Of a stretch of 34,646 nt of DNA, positions 15,220 through 23,848 are shown piece by piece. Position numbers and translations under genes: made by a program. The stretch is from Gemmatales bacterium (GTDB lineage Bacteria > Planctomycetota > Planctomycetia > Gemmatales > HRBIN36): contig JANXCQ010000007.1 of assembly GCA_025060195.1 (NCBI GenBank), positions 1-34,646 of the forward strand. Reading direction: 5' to 3'. The notes below the pieces were generated by a model. The model worked only from the letters and a program-made list of their open reading frames with translations, did no database searches and was not told the origin of the DNA. Position 1 is the first letter of the stretch. Every line of letters begins with the position of its first letter.

Positions 15220-18129
15220 ATGACACTGGAATTGCCCAAACAATATGATCCGCAACAAGCTCAAGCCCGTTGGCTGGCTTGGTGGTTGGAGCGGGGCTAT
15301 TACGATAGCGATGTGGATAGTCAGCGGACGCCGTTCACTGTCGTGATCCCACCCCCTAACGTCACTGGCGCTTTACACTTGGGGCACGCTTTGAATAACA
15401 CGTTGCAGGATGTGCTGGTGCGTTGGCGCCGCATGCAAGGATATAACGCTTGCTGGGTTCCCGGCACTGATCATGCGGGTATCGCGACCCAAGCGGTGGT
15501 GGAAAAGCTCATTCTCCAACAAGAAGGCAAAACGCGGCATGATCTGGGGCGTGAAGAGTTGGTGCGTCGTATCTGGCAATGGAAAGACCAATATGAGGCG
15601 CGCATTCTGAGCCAGTTGCGGGAGCTGGGTTGCAGTTGTGATTGGCGGCGCACACGTTTTACCCTCGATCCGGTTTGCAGCCGAGCAGTGCGTGAGACAT
15701 TCTTCCGGCTCTTTCGCGCCGGGCTGATTTATCGTGGCTATCGCTTAGTCAACTGGGATACGACTTTGCAAACTGCGGTGGCCGACGACGAAATCTTCCA
15801 TGAGACCGTGCCCGGATATTTTTGGACTTTCAAGTATCCTATCGTCGGCACAAATGAGTTCATCCGTTTTGCGACGACACGCCCTGAAACAATGCTCGGT
15901 GATACCGCGGTGGCCGTGCACCCCGAGGATCCGCGTTACCGTCATTTGCTTGGCAAGAAAGCATGGATCCCGCTGGTGAATCGGGAGATTCCCATTATTG
16001 CTGATGCGGAATTGGTCGATCCCACGCTGGGCACGGGTGCTGTCAAGGTTACACCGGCGCATGACTTTAGAGATTATGAATGCGGTCTGCGGCACGGCTT
16101 GCCGATGATCAACATTCTCCGTCCCGATGGGACCATCAACGAAAACGGTGGCCGTTATGTTGGACTCGATCGTTATGAAGCCCGTCAGCGAATTATTGAG
16201 GATATGCGACAGCTCGGACTGTTCGAGAGCGTGGAGGAGCGGCAAATCGAACTGGCTCATAGTGACCGCAGCAAGACGCCCATCGAACCCTATCTGTCGG
16301 AACAGTGGTTCATCCGGATGGCTAGCCTCGCCGAACGTGCTATCGAAGCGGTCGAATCGGGGCAGATCCGATTTTTCCCGGAGCGTTATGCTCGTACCTA
16401 CCTCGACTGGCTCCGCGAAAAACGCGACTGGTGCATCAGCCGGCAACTTTGGTGGGGCCATCGGATTCCCATTTGGTATAGCGAGGCCGACGAAGAGCTG
16501 CTGCGAAGGACTCTTGGCCAACGGCCCGATGTGGTCTATCGCCGGGACGAATCTCATTCCCGTTGGTTGATTTGTAGTCTCAACGACTTACCAGAGCTCA
16601 CCGACCCGAATTCCCCTTTGCAGGCACAACAAGACCCCGATGTTCTCGACACTTGGTTCAGTTCGGCTCTCTGGCCCCATGAAGTTTTTGGTTGGCCCGA
16701 CGATACTCCTGATCTTCGGTATTACTATCCTACCAGCGTTCTGGTTACCAGCCGTGATATCATCACCCTCTGGGTTGCTCGCATGGTGATGATGGGGCTC
16801 TATAATACCGGTCAAATTCCATTCCATCATGTCTACGTTCACCCCAAAATTCTCGACGGTTTCGGCGAGACGATGAGTAAGAGCAAGGGCAACGGTGTGG
16901 ACCCGCTTGATATCATCGCGCTATATGGCACCGATGCGCTACGCTTCGGTTTATGTCAGCTGGCTACGGAAACTCAAGACGTCCGCATGCCGGTGGCCAA
17001 TGTTTGTCCCCATTGTCAAGCGTTGGTGCCGCAAAAGCAGGAACATCTCTACATGCGCACGCGCAAAGTGACCTGTCCTCAATGTAAGAAGCCTTTCCGC
17101 CCTGGAGGTCCCTGGCCCACGGAGGATCCAGAATTACCCACGGCCCGTCAAGCCTCGGAACGTTTTGAAATTGGCCGTAACTTCGCTAACAAACTCTGGA
17201 ACGCCGCTCGGTTTGTTCTGCTCCATTTGGACGGTTACACTCCCGCAGACCTTGTTTTCGAGACACTACCTATCGAAGACCGCTGGATGTTGAGCCGACT
17301 GAGCCGGGTAACCGAGCAAGTCACCCGCAACTTGGAGTCCTATCAGTTAGCCGATGTTGCGCGCGGGCTTTACGACTTCACTTGGAGTGAATTTTGCGAC
17401 TGGTACGTGGAAATGAGCAAAACGCGGCTGCGGGAATCGGCGAGCCGACCGTTAGCGCAACGAATGCTCGTCGGCGTGCTGGACGCGATTATTCGGTTAC
17501 TCCATCCGGTCATGCCCTTTGTCACGGAATCTCTTTGGCAGGCACTGAATCAATGCGCGTATCTTCGCGGCTTACCGCAACCGCGACCTGCCACGGAAAC
17601 GATCATGCTGGCACCTTGGCCCGATTTCCCGAGTAGCTGGCAAGACCCCCAGGTCGAGCGCCTCATAACGCAGATGCAAGAACTGGTGCGGGCGATTCGC
17701 AATCTGCGCAGCAATTTTCAAGTGCCGGAAAAGGCAGAGGTCGAGGTGACCGTACGTGCTGAACCGGGGCTGGCCGAGCAATTTCAGCAACTGCGCCCCT
17801 TCATAACCCAACTGGCCCGCGTGCAGGCCTTCCATTGCGGACCCGAGAAAACTCGACCGCCGCAGGCCGCCGCCTCGGTGCATGCGGACTTTGAGGTTTA
17901 CCTCCATCTTCAAGGCCTAATTGACATTGCTGCGGAAACCAAACGCCTGCAAAAGCAACGCTTAGAAAAAGAACGCCAACTGCAAAATGTACGGGCCAAA
18001 CTGGCTAACGATCAGTTTATCAGCAAGGCTCCTGCCGAGGTCGTTCAACAACAACGCCAACTCGAAGCCGACCTCTTGGAACAGCTCCGTATCCTCGAGG
18101 AAAACCTGCAACAACTCCAGGAGGCCTAG
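15220..18129 (+). CDS. valS: Valyl-tRNA synthetase
   Basis: This cytoplasmic class I synthetase charges tRNA-Val. The 969-residue product has the HIGH-type motif HLGH (53-56, in PPNVTGALHLGH), the editing domain (FATTRPETMLGDTAVAVHP), the ISRQLWWGHRIPIW segment, the MSKS motif (552-555) and an anticodon-binding domain. The C-terminal coiled-coil arm (about 900-969, rich in Lys, Glu, Gln and Leu) is typical of ValS. A Cys-rich insert after MSKS (C596, C599, C619, C622) looks like a zinc ribbon. GGAGGG at 15207-15212 lies seven bases before the ATG. Only 38 bases separate it from cimA, with no terminator, so both genes are probably transcribed together under the Val/Ile attenuator. Confidence 0.96.
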   Translation: MTLELPKQYDPQQAQARWLAWWLERGYYDSDVDSQRTPFTVVIPPPNVTGALHLGHALNNTLQDVLVRWRRMQGYNACWVPGTDHAGIATQAVVEKLILQQEGKTRHDLGREELVRRIWQWKDQYEARILSQLRELGCSCDWRRTRFTLDPVCSRAVRETFFRLFRAGLIYRGYRLVNWDTTLQTAVADDEIFHETVPGYFWTFKYPIVGTNEFIRFATTRPETMLGDTAVAVHPEDPRYRHLLGKKAWIPLVNREIPIIADAELVDPTLGTGAVKVTPAHDFRDYECGLRHGLPMINILRPDGTINENGGRYVGLDRYEARQRIIEDMRQLGLFESVEERQIELAHSDRSKTPIEPYLSEQWFIRMASLAERAIEAVESGQIRFFPERYARTYLDWLREKRDWCISRQLWWGHRIPIWYSEADEELLRRTLGQRPDVVYRRDESHSRWLICSLNDLPELTDPNSPLQAQQDPDVLDTWFSSALWPHEVFGWPDDTPDLRYYYPTSVLVTSRDIITLWVARMVMMGLYNTGQIPFHHVYVHPKILDGFGETMSKSKGNGVDPLDIIALYGTDALRFGLCQLATETQDVRMPVANVCPHCQALVPQKQEHLYMRTRKVTCPQCKKPFRPGGPWPTEDPELPTARQASERFEIGRNFANKLWNAARFVLLHLDGYTPADLVFETLPIEDRWMLSRLSRVTEQVTRNLESYQLADVARGLYDFTWSEFCDWYVEMSKTRLRESASRPLAQRMLVGVLDAIIRLLHPVMPFVTESLWQALNQCAYLRGLPQPRPATETIMLAPWPDFPSSWQDPQVERLITQMQELVRAIRNLRSNFQVPEKAEVEVTVRAEPGLAEQFQQLRPFITQLARVQAFHCGPEKTRPPQAAASVHADFEVYLHLQGLIDIAAETKRLQKQRLEKERQLQNVRAKLANDQFISKAPAEVVQQQRQLEADLLEQLRILEENLQQLQEA

Positions 18130-18217
18130 CCTGAATTCAAACTGGTGCTTTTGCTTCCTAGGTTACTTGCAAGCGAACCAACGCCTTGGCTATGCTTATG
18201 TCGCTGCTTTACCTAAA

Positions 18218-18309
18218 CGACCCCGATAATTAGGGGATTGAAGCGCACGTAACGAGATCGATTCCCAGACTCGGACGAAAGGTATCTCTTCGACCCCGAC
18301 GATTAGGGG
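18218..18309. repeat. Two 19-base near-identical repeats 73 bases apart
   Basis: CGACCCCGATAATTAGGGG (18218-18236, followed by ATTGAAGC) and CGACCCCGACGATTAGGGG (18291-18309, followed by AAACC) differ at two positions. Each has CCCC/GGGG dyad ends. The 73-base period and the ATTGAAGC tail recall a CRISPR unit, but with only two copies and no cas genes I do not call an array. They lie in the 267-base intergenic region between the converging valS and aminotransferase genes, in which I see no gene. Confidence 0.5.
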
Positions 18310-18396
18310 AAACCGCTCTCCCTGGGGGTCTGGAACAGTCGCCCCTCTGAGGACGCTCCGATTGATTCAGCCTGGCCAAAAAATACTGGACGGACA

Positions 18397-19557
18397 TCAA
18401 TTGCTAGACCCTGAGCTGCAGTGAAACTCTGCGAAGGCACGCTGGGCGGCGGCGACACCACGGCCCGCGGGCACATCGAAACCAAGGTCGCGTAAAACCA
18501 GCTCGAGAGCGGCGATGGCAGCCAGGAGGTCGAAGAAATCTATGTAGCCCATATGGGCAATACGGAGGATCTTGCCTTTGAGCTGATCCTGCCCTCCCGC
18601 GAGCTTAATGCCGTAGTCTTTTTCCAATCGGCGCAGGATCTCCTGACCGTCGAGCTGGGCAGGCACGCGCACGGCAGTGAGGGACTCGGCGGGGACAGTG
18701 GCGAATAGTTCTAAGCCGAGAGCCTGTACCGCCGCGCGACAGGCATGGGCCAGGCGTGCATGTCGCCACCAGACGGCTTCGATGCCTTCAGTCCGGATTT
18801 TCTCCAAGCTCCTCCGCAAAGCACGGAGCAATGTGTGGGCCGGCGTAAAGGGCGTGTCGTGTTCCCGGATTTTGTCCCGGGCTTTTTTCAAATCAAAATA
18901 AAAGGCCGGCGGTTGATGGCGTTGCGCAGCGCGCCAACCTTTGTCGCTCACAGCGACGAAAGCCAAACCCGGCGGCAACATGAGAGCCTTTTGCGAACCC
19001 GTGGCCAGGAAGTCAATATGCCAATCGTCCATGCGCAGTTCCATCGCGCCCGCGGAGCTGACTGCGTCCACGAGCAACACCGCGTCGGTCTGCGCCACCA
19101 GTTCCCCCAAAGCTTTCAGATCGTGCTTCACGCCTGTGCTTGTTTCACAGTGAACCACGCAGACCGCCTGAGCGTCGGGATGCTGACGGAGAGCCGTTTC
19201 CACCATGGCGGGCGTGACCACCTGGCCGGGCGGTGCGGTGATCGCAACCGATTCGACACCATACGTACGCCAAATCTGGTGCCAGCGTTCGCCGAACTTG
19301 CCCGCTACCAGGCACAAAGCTTTCGCCCCTCGAGGCACCGCGTGAATGAGGGCGGCCTCCATGGCGCCGGTGCCAGAGCAAGTTAGTGGAATGACATCGC
19401 CCCGAGTTTGGAAAACATAGCGCAGGCCCTCGACCACATCGGCTAGGATTTGCCGGGCCTCAGCTGTGCGATGGTGCGGTACTGGACGGGCCAGTTCCAG
19501 AAGCGTGTCCTCAGGTACCGGCGTCGGACCAGGTGTGAGCAAGCGATATTTGAACAT
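18397..19557 (-). CDS. Class V PLP-dependent aminotransferase (serine-pyruvate/alanine-glyoxylate type)
   Basis: The 386-residue protein belongs to the fold-type I, class V aminotransferases that use pyridoxal phosphate, related to alanine-glyoxylate and serine-pyruvate aminotransferases. Visible features are the N-terminal LLTPGPTPVPEDTL motif, the phosphate-binding SGTGAME loop (61-67), D164 in LLVDAVSS, and the Schiff-base lysine K190 in ATGSQKALMLPPG. The C-terminal domain ends with LRIAHMGYIDFFDLLAAI, typical of this group. In bacteria such enzymes act in serine or glycine metabolism; the exact substrate cannot be read from sequence, and no serA is adjacent here. It faces valS tail to tail. 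The TIM-barrel gene lies 55 bases upstream on the same strand, so the two may share a transcript. Confidence 0.85.
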   Translation of the reverse strand: MFKYRLLTPGPTPVPEDTLLELARPVPHHRTAEARQILADVVEGLRYVFQTRGDVIPLTCSGTGAMEAALIHAVPRGAKALCLVAGKFGERWHQIWRTYGVESVAITAPPGQVVTPAMVETALRQHPDAQAVCVVHCETSTGVKHDLKALGELVAQTDAVLLVDAVSSAGAMELRMDDWHIDFLATGSQKALMLPPGLAFVAVSDKGWRAAQRHQPPAFYFDLKKARDKIREHDTPFTPAHTLLRALRRSLEKIRTEGIEAVWWRHARLAHACRAAVQALGLELFATVPAESLTAVRVPAQLDGQEILRRLEKDYGIKLAGGQDQLKGKILRIAHMGYIDFFDLLAAIAALELVLRDLGFDVPAGRGVAAAQRAFAEFHCSSGSSN

Positions 19558-19612
19558 GGCATCTTTTCCTAAGGCGCTGCAGCGAGTTCCGTTCGTAAGG
19601 GCAATCGTGCCA

Positions 19613-20455
19613 TTATACGAGGGGCACAGGCCAATACGGCCGAAGATAGTCCATAGCCTGTCGGGCTTGGGTCAGGCCATCACCAGCGTGTCGGCTCAAT
19701 TCAATGTGGACGCCCCCGCGATACTCCACTTCCGCTAAGCAACGGAGCACCGCCGCTACGGGCACTTCTCCTTGGCCGAAGGGCAGATGCTCATGCTGGC
19801 CAGGACGCATGTCCTCTAGATGCACGTTCCATAGCACGGCACGCCAGGAGCGGAGGTTGGCCTCGATAGGCTCTCCTAGGCAAACCAGGTGGCCGATGTC
19901 CAACGTCAGCCCGAAAGCTGGATGATTCACCGCACTATAAAGATGCGCGAAGCGGGACATAGTATCAATAAACATGCCAGGTTCTGGCTCAAATCCGAGA
20001 CGCAAACCGAGCCGGTCGGCTGACTCGGCTAATCGTTGACAGGCAGTGATCAACCGTTGCCAGAGGATTTCCTCGGGTTCCTGGCTTTCAGCCGTTCCTG
20101 ACCAGAAGCTGACCAATTCCGCGCCAAGGCGTTGTGCCAAGGTCAGGGCGCGAAGTAGGAATTCTAAGCGCCGCTGCCGTTGGTTCGGATGTGGATGCAA
20201 AAGCGTGGGGCGATGTTTGCTACGTGGATCGAGCAAAAATCGCCCGCCCGTCTCCACGACGCAACGCAATCCGAGCCGTTGCAACCAACGTGCGATGCGC
20301 GGCGCCTGACTCTGCCAAGTTTCCCGGCAAAACGGATCGAGCGAGCCATAGTCGAGCGTAATTGCCACGCTACGATAGCCTAATTGTGCCAAAATCACCA
20401 AGGCATCTTCTAAGGGCACCTGATTCAGCCCATTCGTGTTATACCCTAGCAGCAT
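19613..20455 (-). CDS. Xylose isomerase-like TIM-barrel protein (sugar phosphate isomerase/epimerase family)
   Basis: This 280-residue single-domain protein belongs to the AP endonuclease 2/xylose isomerase-like TIM-barrel superfamily. Probable metal ligands are E156 (GFEPEPGMF), D186 (LTLDIGHL), H212 (WNVHLEDM) and E252 (HIELSRH), the usual E-D-H-E arrangement. The N-terminus LLGYNTNGL is characteristic of one subgroup, some members of which sit in ebo gene clusters, but no other ebo gene is seen here. The substrate is unknown. It is divergent from the HAD phosphatase (130 bases apart) and upstream of the aminotransferase on the same strand. Confidence 0.78.
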   Translation of the reverse strand: MLLGYNTNGLNQVPLEDALVILAQLGYRSVAITLDYGSLDPFCRETWQSQAPRIARWLQRLGLRCVVETGGRFLLDPRSKHRPTLLHPHPNQRQRRLEFLLRALTLAQRLGAELVSFWSGTAESQEPEEILWQRLITACQRLAESADRLGLRLGFEPEPGMFIDTMSRFAHLYSAVNHPAFGLTLDIGHLVCLGEPIEANLRSWRAVLWNVHLEDMRPGQHEHLPFGQGEVPVAAVLRCLAEVEYRGGVHIELSRHAGDGLTQARQAMDYLRPYWPVPLV

Positions 20456-20585
20456 GTTAGACGACCGTAAAATCCTGAGCGGGTTGATCTCGCCGCCGTG
20501 GAGGCCCTAGCTCCGCGGGCGAAAACGCCGATTTTTTCTGAGACCGACCGCTGGTATCGTCCTGAGTATCGTACAATACACGGGT

Positions 20586-21260
20586 ATGAAAACGGTGGTC
20601 TTTTTTGACATTGATGGCACATTACTGCGCAGCGGCGGAGCGGGAAAGCTAGCCATGCTCACGGCCGTGCAGCAGGCCTTTCAAGTCAATCCCGCGCCTG
20701 TTGAAGTGCCATTCAGTGGCCGCACCGACCGCGCTATCCTACGCGATTTGTTACGGGCCCATGGGATTGACTTTACGCCGGAAAATTTTGAGCGTGTGGT
20801 GGACGTATATCTGCGGATCTTGCCCGATTGCTTACAGCGCATGGCAGGGCGGGTCTTACCTGGCGTGTTAGACCTGCTCGATGCGCTCGAGCGGCGCGAC
20901 GGCGTGGTCATAGGCTTACTCACCGGTAACTTACGCCGAGGAGCACAGACCAAATTGGGCCATTTCGGACTAGCGGAGCGGTTTCCGTTTGGCGGCTTTG
21001 GCGACCAGTATTTCGACCGGAACGACGTGGCCCGTGAGGCGGTCCGGGCGGCTCAACAGTACCTCAACGGCTCATGCGCGCCGGATCGTATCTGGGTGGT
21101 CGGCGATACCCCTCTGGACATTGCCTGTGCTCGACATATTGGGGCGCGGGTACTGGCCGTCGCTACTGGCACCCACAGCGTCGAACAACTCCAAGCACAC
21201 CGGCCCGATTTGTTGCTACAGGATTTGACTCAGTATGAGCTTCTGTTGGAGCATTTGTGA
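20586..21260 (+). CDS. HAD-superfamily phosphatase (phosphoglycolate phosphatase-like)
   Basis: The 224-residue protein has all four haloacid dehalogenase motifs: FFDIDGTLL with nucleophile D8 and acid D10, IGLLTGN (motif II, Thr), a Lys in QTKLGHFGL (motif III) and VVGDTPLDIACA (motif IV). A helical cap lies between motifs I and II (about residues 15-80), as in the phosphoglycolate phosphatase/beta-phosphoglucomutase subfamily. It probably hydrolyses a small phosphomonoester; the substrate is not predictable. TACAAT at 20572-20577 lies only eight bases before the ATG, so a very short leader is possible. The gene is divergent from the TIM-barrel gene. Confidence 0.85.
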   Translation: MKTVVFFDIDGTLLRSGGAGKLAMLTAVQQAFQVNPAPVEVPFSGRTDRAILRDLLRAHGIDFTPENFERVVDVYLRILPDCLQRMAGRVLPGVLDLLDALERRDGVVIGLLTGNLRRGAQTKLGHFGLAERFPFGGFGDQYFDRNDVAREAVRAAQQYLNGSCAPDRIWVVGDTPLDIACARHIGARVLAVATGTHSVEQLQAHRPDLLLQDLTQYELLLEHL

Positions 21261-21449
21261 GGCTTAGGCCATAATCGCGGATTGACGCTACGCTTGACCG
21301 CGCTAAAATACATCGGCATCGTGCTGGACGATGACAGCCTTCGGCTGCAACGCAGGCACGCCTGCCGCGGCAACGTAAAGTCGGGTGGTACCCCGTGGAC
21401 TACCTCACAGATAAGACTTTTCGGGGAGGCTGACGAAGGCTTCCCTGGT

Positions 21450-21522
21450 GGCCCCGTCGTCTAGAGGCCTAGGACACGGCCCTTTCAAGGCCGTAACACG
21501 GGTTCGAATCCCGTCGGGGTCA
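21450..21522 (+). tRNA. tRNA-Glu (anticodon UUC)
   Basis: The 73-base sequence folds as a cloverleaf. The acceptor stem is GGCCCCG with CGGGGTC (one G-T pair), the anticodon stem is CGGCC/GGCCG with loop CTTTCAA (anticodon TTC at 21484-21486), the T-arm is CGGG-TTCGAAT-CCCG, and the discriminator base is A. CCA is not encoded; ATTGG follows. It lies upstream of a cluster of unrecognised genes, a common integration site, but I found no repeat of its 3' end downstream. Confidence 0.95.
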
Positions 21523-22000
21523 TTGGTACAAGAGCTTTAGTGCGTATGTACATTCCTATTTGCTCTGTTGGTTCCCGATTGAATTCCACTTGGATGCTGC
21601 GACTTTGGATTCTCACGTCCACCAATAGTTTCTCTTTCAGTACGGCCGAATTAATTGGGAGCTGTCACATTCTCCGATTGGTCCGCGTTTAACTATTTGA
21701 CGGTACATGTACCACTTACCATCAAGGCTGTAGTGTCATGCCTTCTAGGACCTTACCATGAACACTCACCCGATTGAAACGGCGCTAGCTTGGCTCCAGC
21801 TGGTGTACATACATCGGCTCAAGCTGGGCTGCGCAGCCCCATCGAAGATTGAAATCATGCCCTTTCTTTACCACAAGGAGAGAGCAATGGTTACAGCAAG
21901 GCGAAACCAACTTTTCGTCGTGGCAATCACCTCGAGCGGATTGACGGGCCGCTTTGAGGTCAATCACCGAAGCAACGCAAACAGAAAGGAGGTTAAAACC
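21523..22000. other. Leader region between tRNA-Glu and the unknown cluster
   Basis: No independent gene is evident. The frame of the next gene stays open back to 21758, with an alternative start at ATG 21887 that has its own AAGGAG at 21875-21880. That start would add 38 residues (MVTARRNQLFVVAITSS onward), which could be a genuine N-terminus. Confidence 0.4.
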
Positions 22001-22900
22001 ATGAGCAGTAAAGCATCAAACTGCACTATGACCCAGCTGGCAGAAGTCCTCCAGCGTATTCAAGACCCTAACTGTCCGCAGTCAGAGGCATTTATGTTGT
22101 TCGAGGATAACATTGCACCTATCGTCGAAGAAGTGGCCCAGGGACTTCGTGGGAGATTGGGCCCCCGTTTTGAGTCCAGTCAAGTCTTCAGTAACCCGTC
22201 AAGCTATATATGGGAAATATTCATGAAAAAACGAGCTAAAGGCGAAAAAGCGTTCGAACCGCCCCCCGCAACTCCTCCAGCCCTTGTAGAGCTTATCTTC
22301 CGGAAATGGATACGGAAAGTGCTGATTAATCTTTGGAGGGCGGAGATGCGAGCCCGACGCGGCCCTAAAAAACTTATGCCACTGACAGATTCGCCACCAG
22401 CGAGAGCTCCAATCAGTGGCACCCTCAATGACGAAGCTTTAGAGGAACTGCTCGAAAGCCTAAAGGAACTGACTCATATCTGGCCTAGAAGAAGTGAGAG
22501 AAGAGGCCAGGTAGATTACCTCGGGGTGTGTATCCTAAAGATTTTCGTTCGAGTTTGGAAATTGAATCCTCTCGATAGTGAGGGTCGATACGTCGGTGAA
22601 GTGTTGCAGAGCCGACTGCTCGCGGACGAGCCAGAGCTGGCTGAATTGCGCATCGTTCCAGAATTGCCGCCCTTACGCGACCTGTTGGATGCTGTAAGGC
22701 AGTTTGCCCTTAGCTATTACGACCAGAGCCTGAGCACCTCGGAATTCATAGAACATTTGTCGAAAACGCAGTGTAAGGAAGCTTTACGCGATGTGCGCTG
22801 GCGTCAATGGCTGCGTCGGGCTCGGTGCAAATTTGATGAGGTCACCAGCGACTGGGATTCGGAGCGTCGGCGAGTCATAAAGGAATTGTTAGATGGCTAA
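22001..22900 (+). CDS. Unknown protein, possibly a divergent ECF sigma-like factor
   Basis: I chose ATG 22001 because AAAGGAGG lies just upstream at the right spacing; ATG 21887 is an alternative. The product has 299 residues and is mostly helical and charged. Residues about 25-125 (LFEDNIAPIVEEVAQGLRGR through RKWIRKVLINLWRAEMRA) resemble the spacing and helices of ECF sigma region 2 in planctomycetes, but the usual DPEDVVQ-type signature is not there (ESSQVFSNPSSYIW instead). No clear region 4 is seen. A sigma-like origin is therefore only a possibility. Its stop overlaps the next start by eight bases (ATGGCTAA), implying coupled translation. It may control or belong with the three genes behind it. 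Confidence 0.6.
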   Translation: MSSKASNCTMTQLAEVLQRIQDPNCPQSEAFMLFEDNIAPIVEEVAQGLRGRLGPRFESSQVFSNPSSYIWEIFMKKRAKGEKAFEPPPATPPALVELIFRKWIRKVLINLWRAEMRARRGPKKLMPLTDSPPARAPISGTLNDEALEELLESLKELTHIWPRRSERRGQVDYLGVCILKIFVRVWKLNPLDSEGRYVGEVLQSRLLADEPELAELRIVPELPPLRDLLDAVRQFALSYYDQSLSTSEFIEHLSKTQCKEALRDVRWRQWLRRARCKFDEVTSDWDSERRRVIKELLDG

Positions 22901-23342
22901 CCAAGCTCCCGAATGCTGGGAGGGAATTCCCATGTTGAACCTGCGCCGCGTCACTCTGCCGCAAGCGAACGTTACTGTGCTAGCCGCAGCATATTCCACC
23001 GCGGAACGGGCTGCAGAGCACATCGCGAATCATGTGTTACGAAGCCCCGAGATGGACAAGTGGTTGGTGATCGAACCGCGCCTTTCCCCTTATTTGGGGA
23101 GCGACGGGGTGGTTGCTCGATGGAATCAGATAGCGCGCCAACGCCCGGTCTCGTCCGAACTTCAGCCACTTTATGACATCTACTGTGAGTGCGTTGATCT
23201 GGAAATGCGTGACGCCCGGCAGCTGGGCTGGTACAAAACCGAAACGTGCCGGGGCCCTCGAAGCAAAGAATGGTCTGTGTGGGCTTCGGCACGAGTGGCG
23301 TCTTGGGCGTCTTTGAAAGTAGTGATTACGGACAATGGGTGA
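22893..23342 (+). CDS. Unknown small protein, coupled to its neighbours
   Basis: This frame of 149 codons overlaps the preceding gene by eight bases and the next by one (TGATG at 23340-23344). An alternative start at ATG 22932 has a strong GGGAGGG at 22918-22924 and would give 136 residues. The protein has Trp-rich segments (MDKWLVIEP, ARWNQIARQ, EWSVWASARVASWASL) and no signal peptide or membrane segment. I do not recognise it. The overlaps strongly suggest it is real and co-translated with its neighbours. Confidence 0.55.
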   Translation: MANQAPECWEGIPMLNLRRVTLPQANVTVLAAAYSTAERAAEHIANHVLRSPEMDKWLVIEPRLSPYLGSDGVVARWNQIARQRPVSSELQPLYDIYCECVDLEMRDARQLGWYKTETCRGPRSKEWSVWASARVASWASLKVVITDNG

Positions 23343-23743
23343 TGCGTACTGCCTTCATCGCCGGGGCGGGAAGTGCCAGGAAAGTACGAGAGCGGCGTGA
23401 GGAAGAGGGAGCCATCTATGTAGGCCCCGTTACCGACTCGCGTACCCACTCAAGTGGTCGCAGACATCGCCTGCAGGTTATTCATGAGCGCGATGAGGCC
23501 ATACGCCGTAAGCGCACCGCAACGCGAACTCCTTTGCAGCGGATTTATTACGAGGTATTTCGTCCTGCCCTGCAATTTGTATTTCGACAACATTCCGCTG
23601 CGATCGACGCTAACGGGCACGTCGTACAGCGACATTACTATTTGCTCAAGGACGTTTTGCCCTTGCGGAAGCGAATCAAGTATCAAACCTGGTATGAGCT
23701 ACGCATAAAGTGTCGCGAAACGCTTCTGCCGTGTAAAACGTAA
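23342..23743 (+). CDS. Unknown small basic protein
   Basis: The start is taken as the ATG at 23342 that overlaps the previous stop codon (TGATG); the frame is also open further upstream to 23246, but that would overlap the preceding gene by about 100 bases. The product of 133 residues is strongly basic, with many Arg and His (KVRERREEEG, SSGRRHRLQVIHERDEAIRRKRTATR) and a C-terminal segment KRIKYQTWYELRIKCRETLLPCKT. The charge could suit nucleic-acid binding, but there is no recognised domain. A gap of 105 bases follows before the next gene. Confidence 0.5.
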   Translation: MRTAFIAGAGSARKVRERREEEGAIYVGPVTDSRTHSSGRRHRLQVIHERDEAIRRKRTATRTPLQRIYYEVFRPALQFVFRQHSAAIDANGHVVQRHYYLLKDVLPLRKRIKYQTWYELRIKCRETLLPCKT

Positions 23744-23848
23744 TATCTAAGGCAAGACCATCGTAAGGAGAGTGCGAGCGAGCAAGAGGGATCTCTTACG
23801 AAGTCTCGAACTACGATTCCAAAATGTCTTTGGTAATGCCGAAGAAAC

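Noticed and set aside
18218..18309. CRISPR array
   Set aside because: Only two imperfect repeats, no third at the expected spacing and no cas genes; kept as a repeat observation only.
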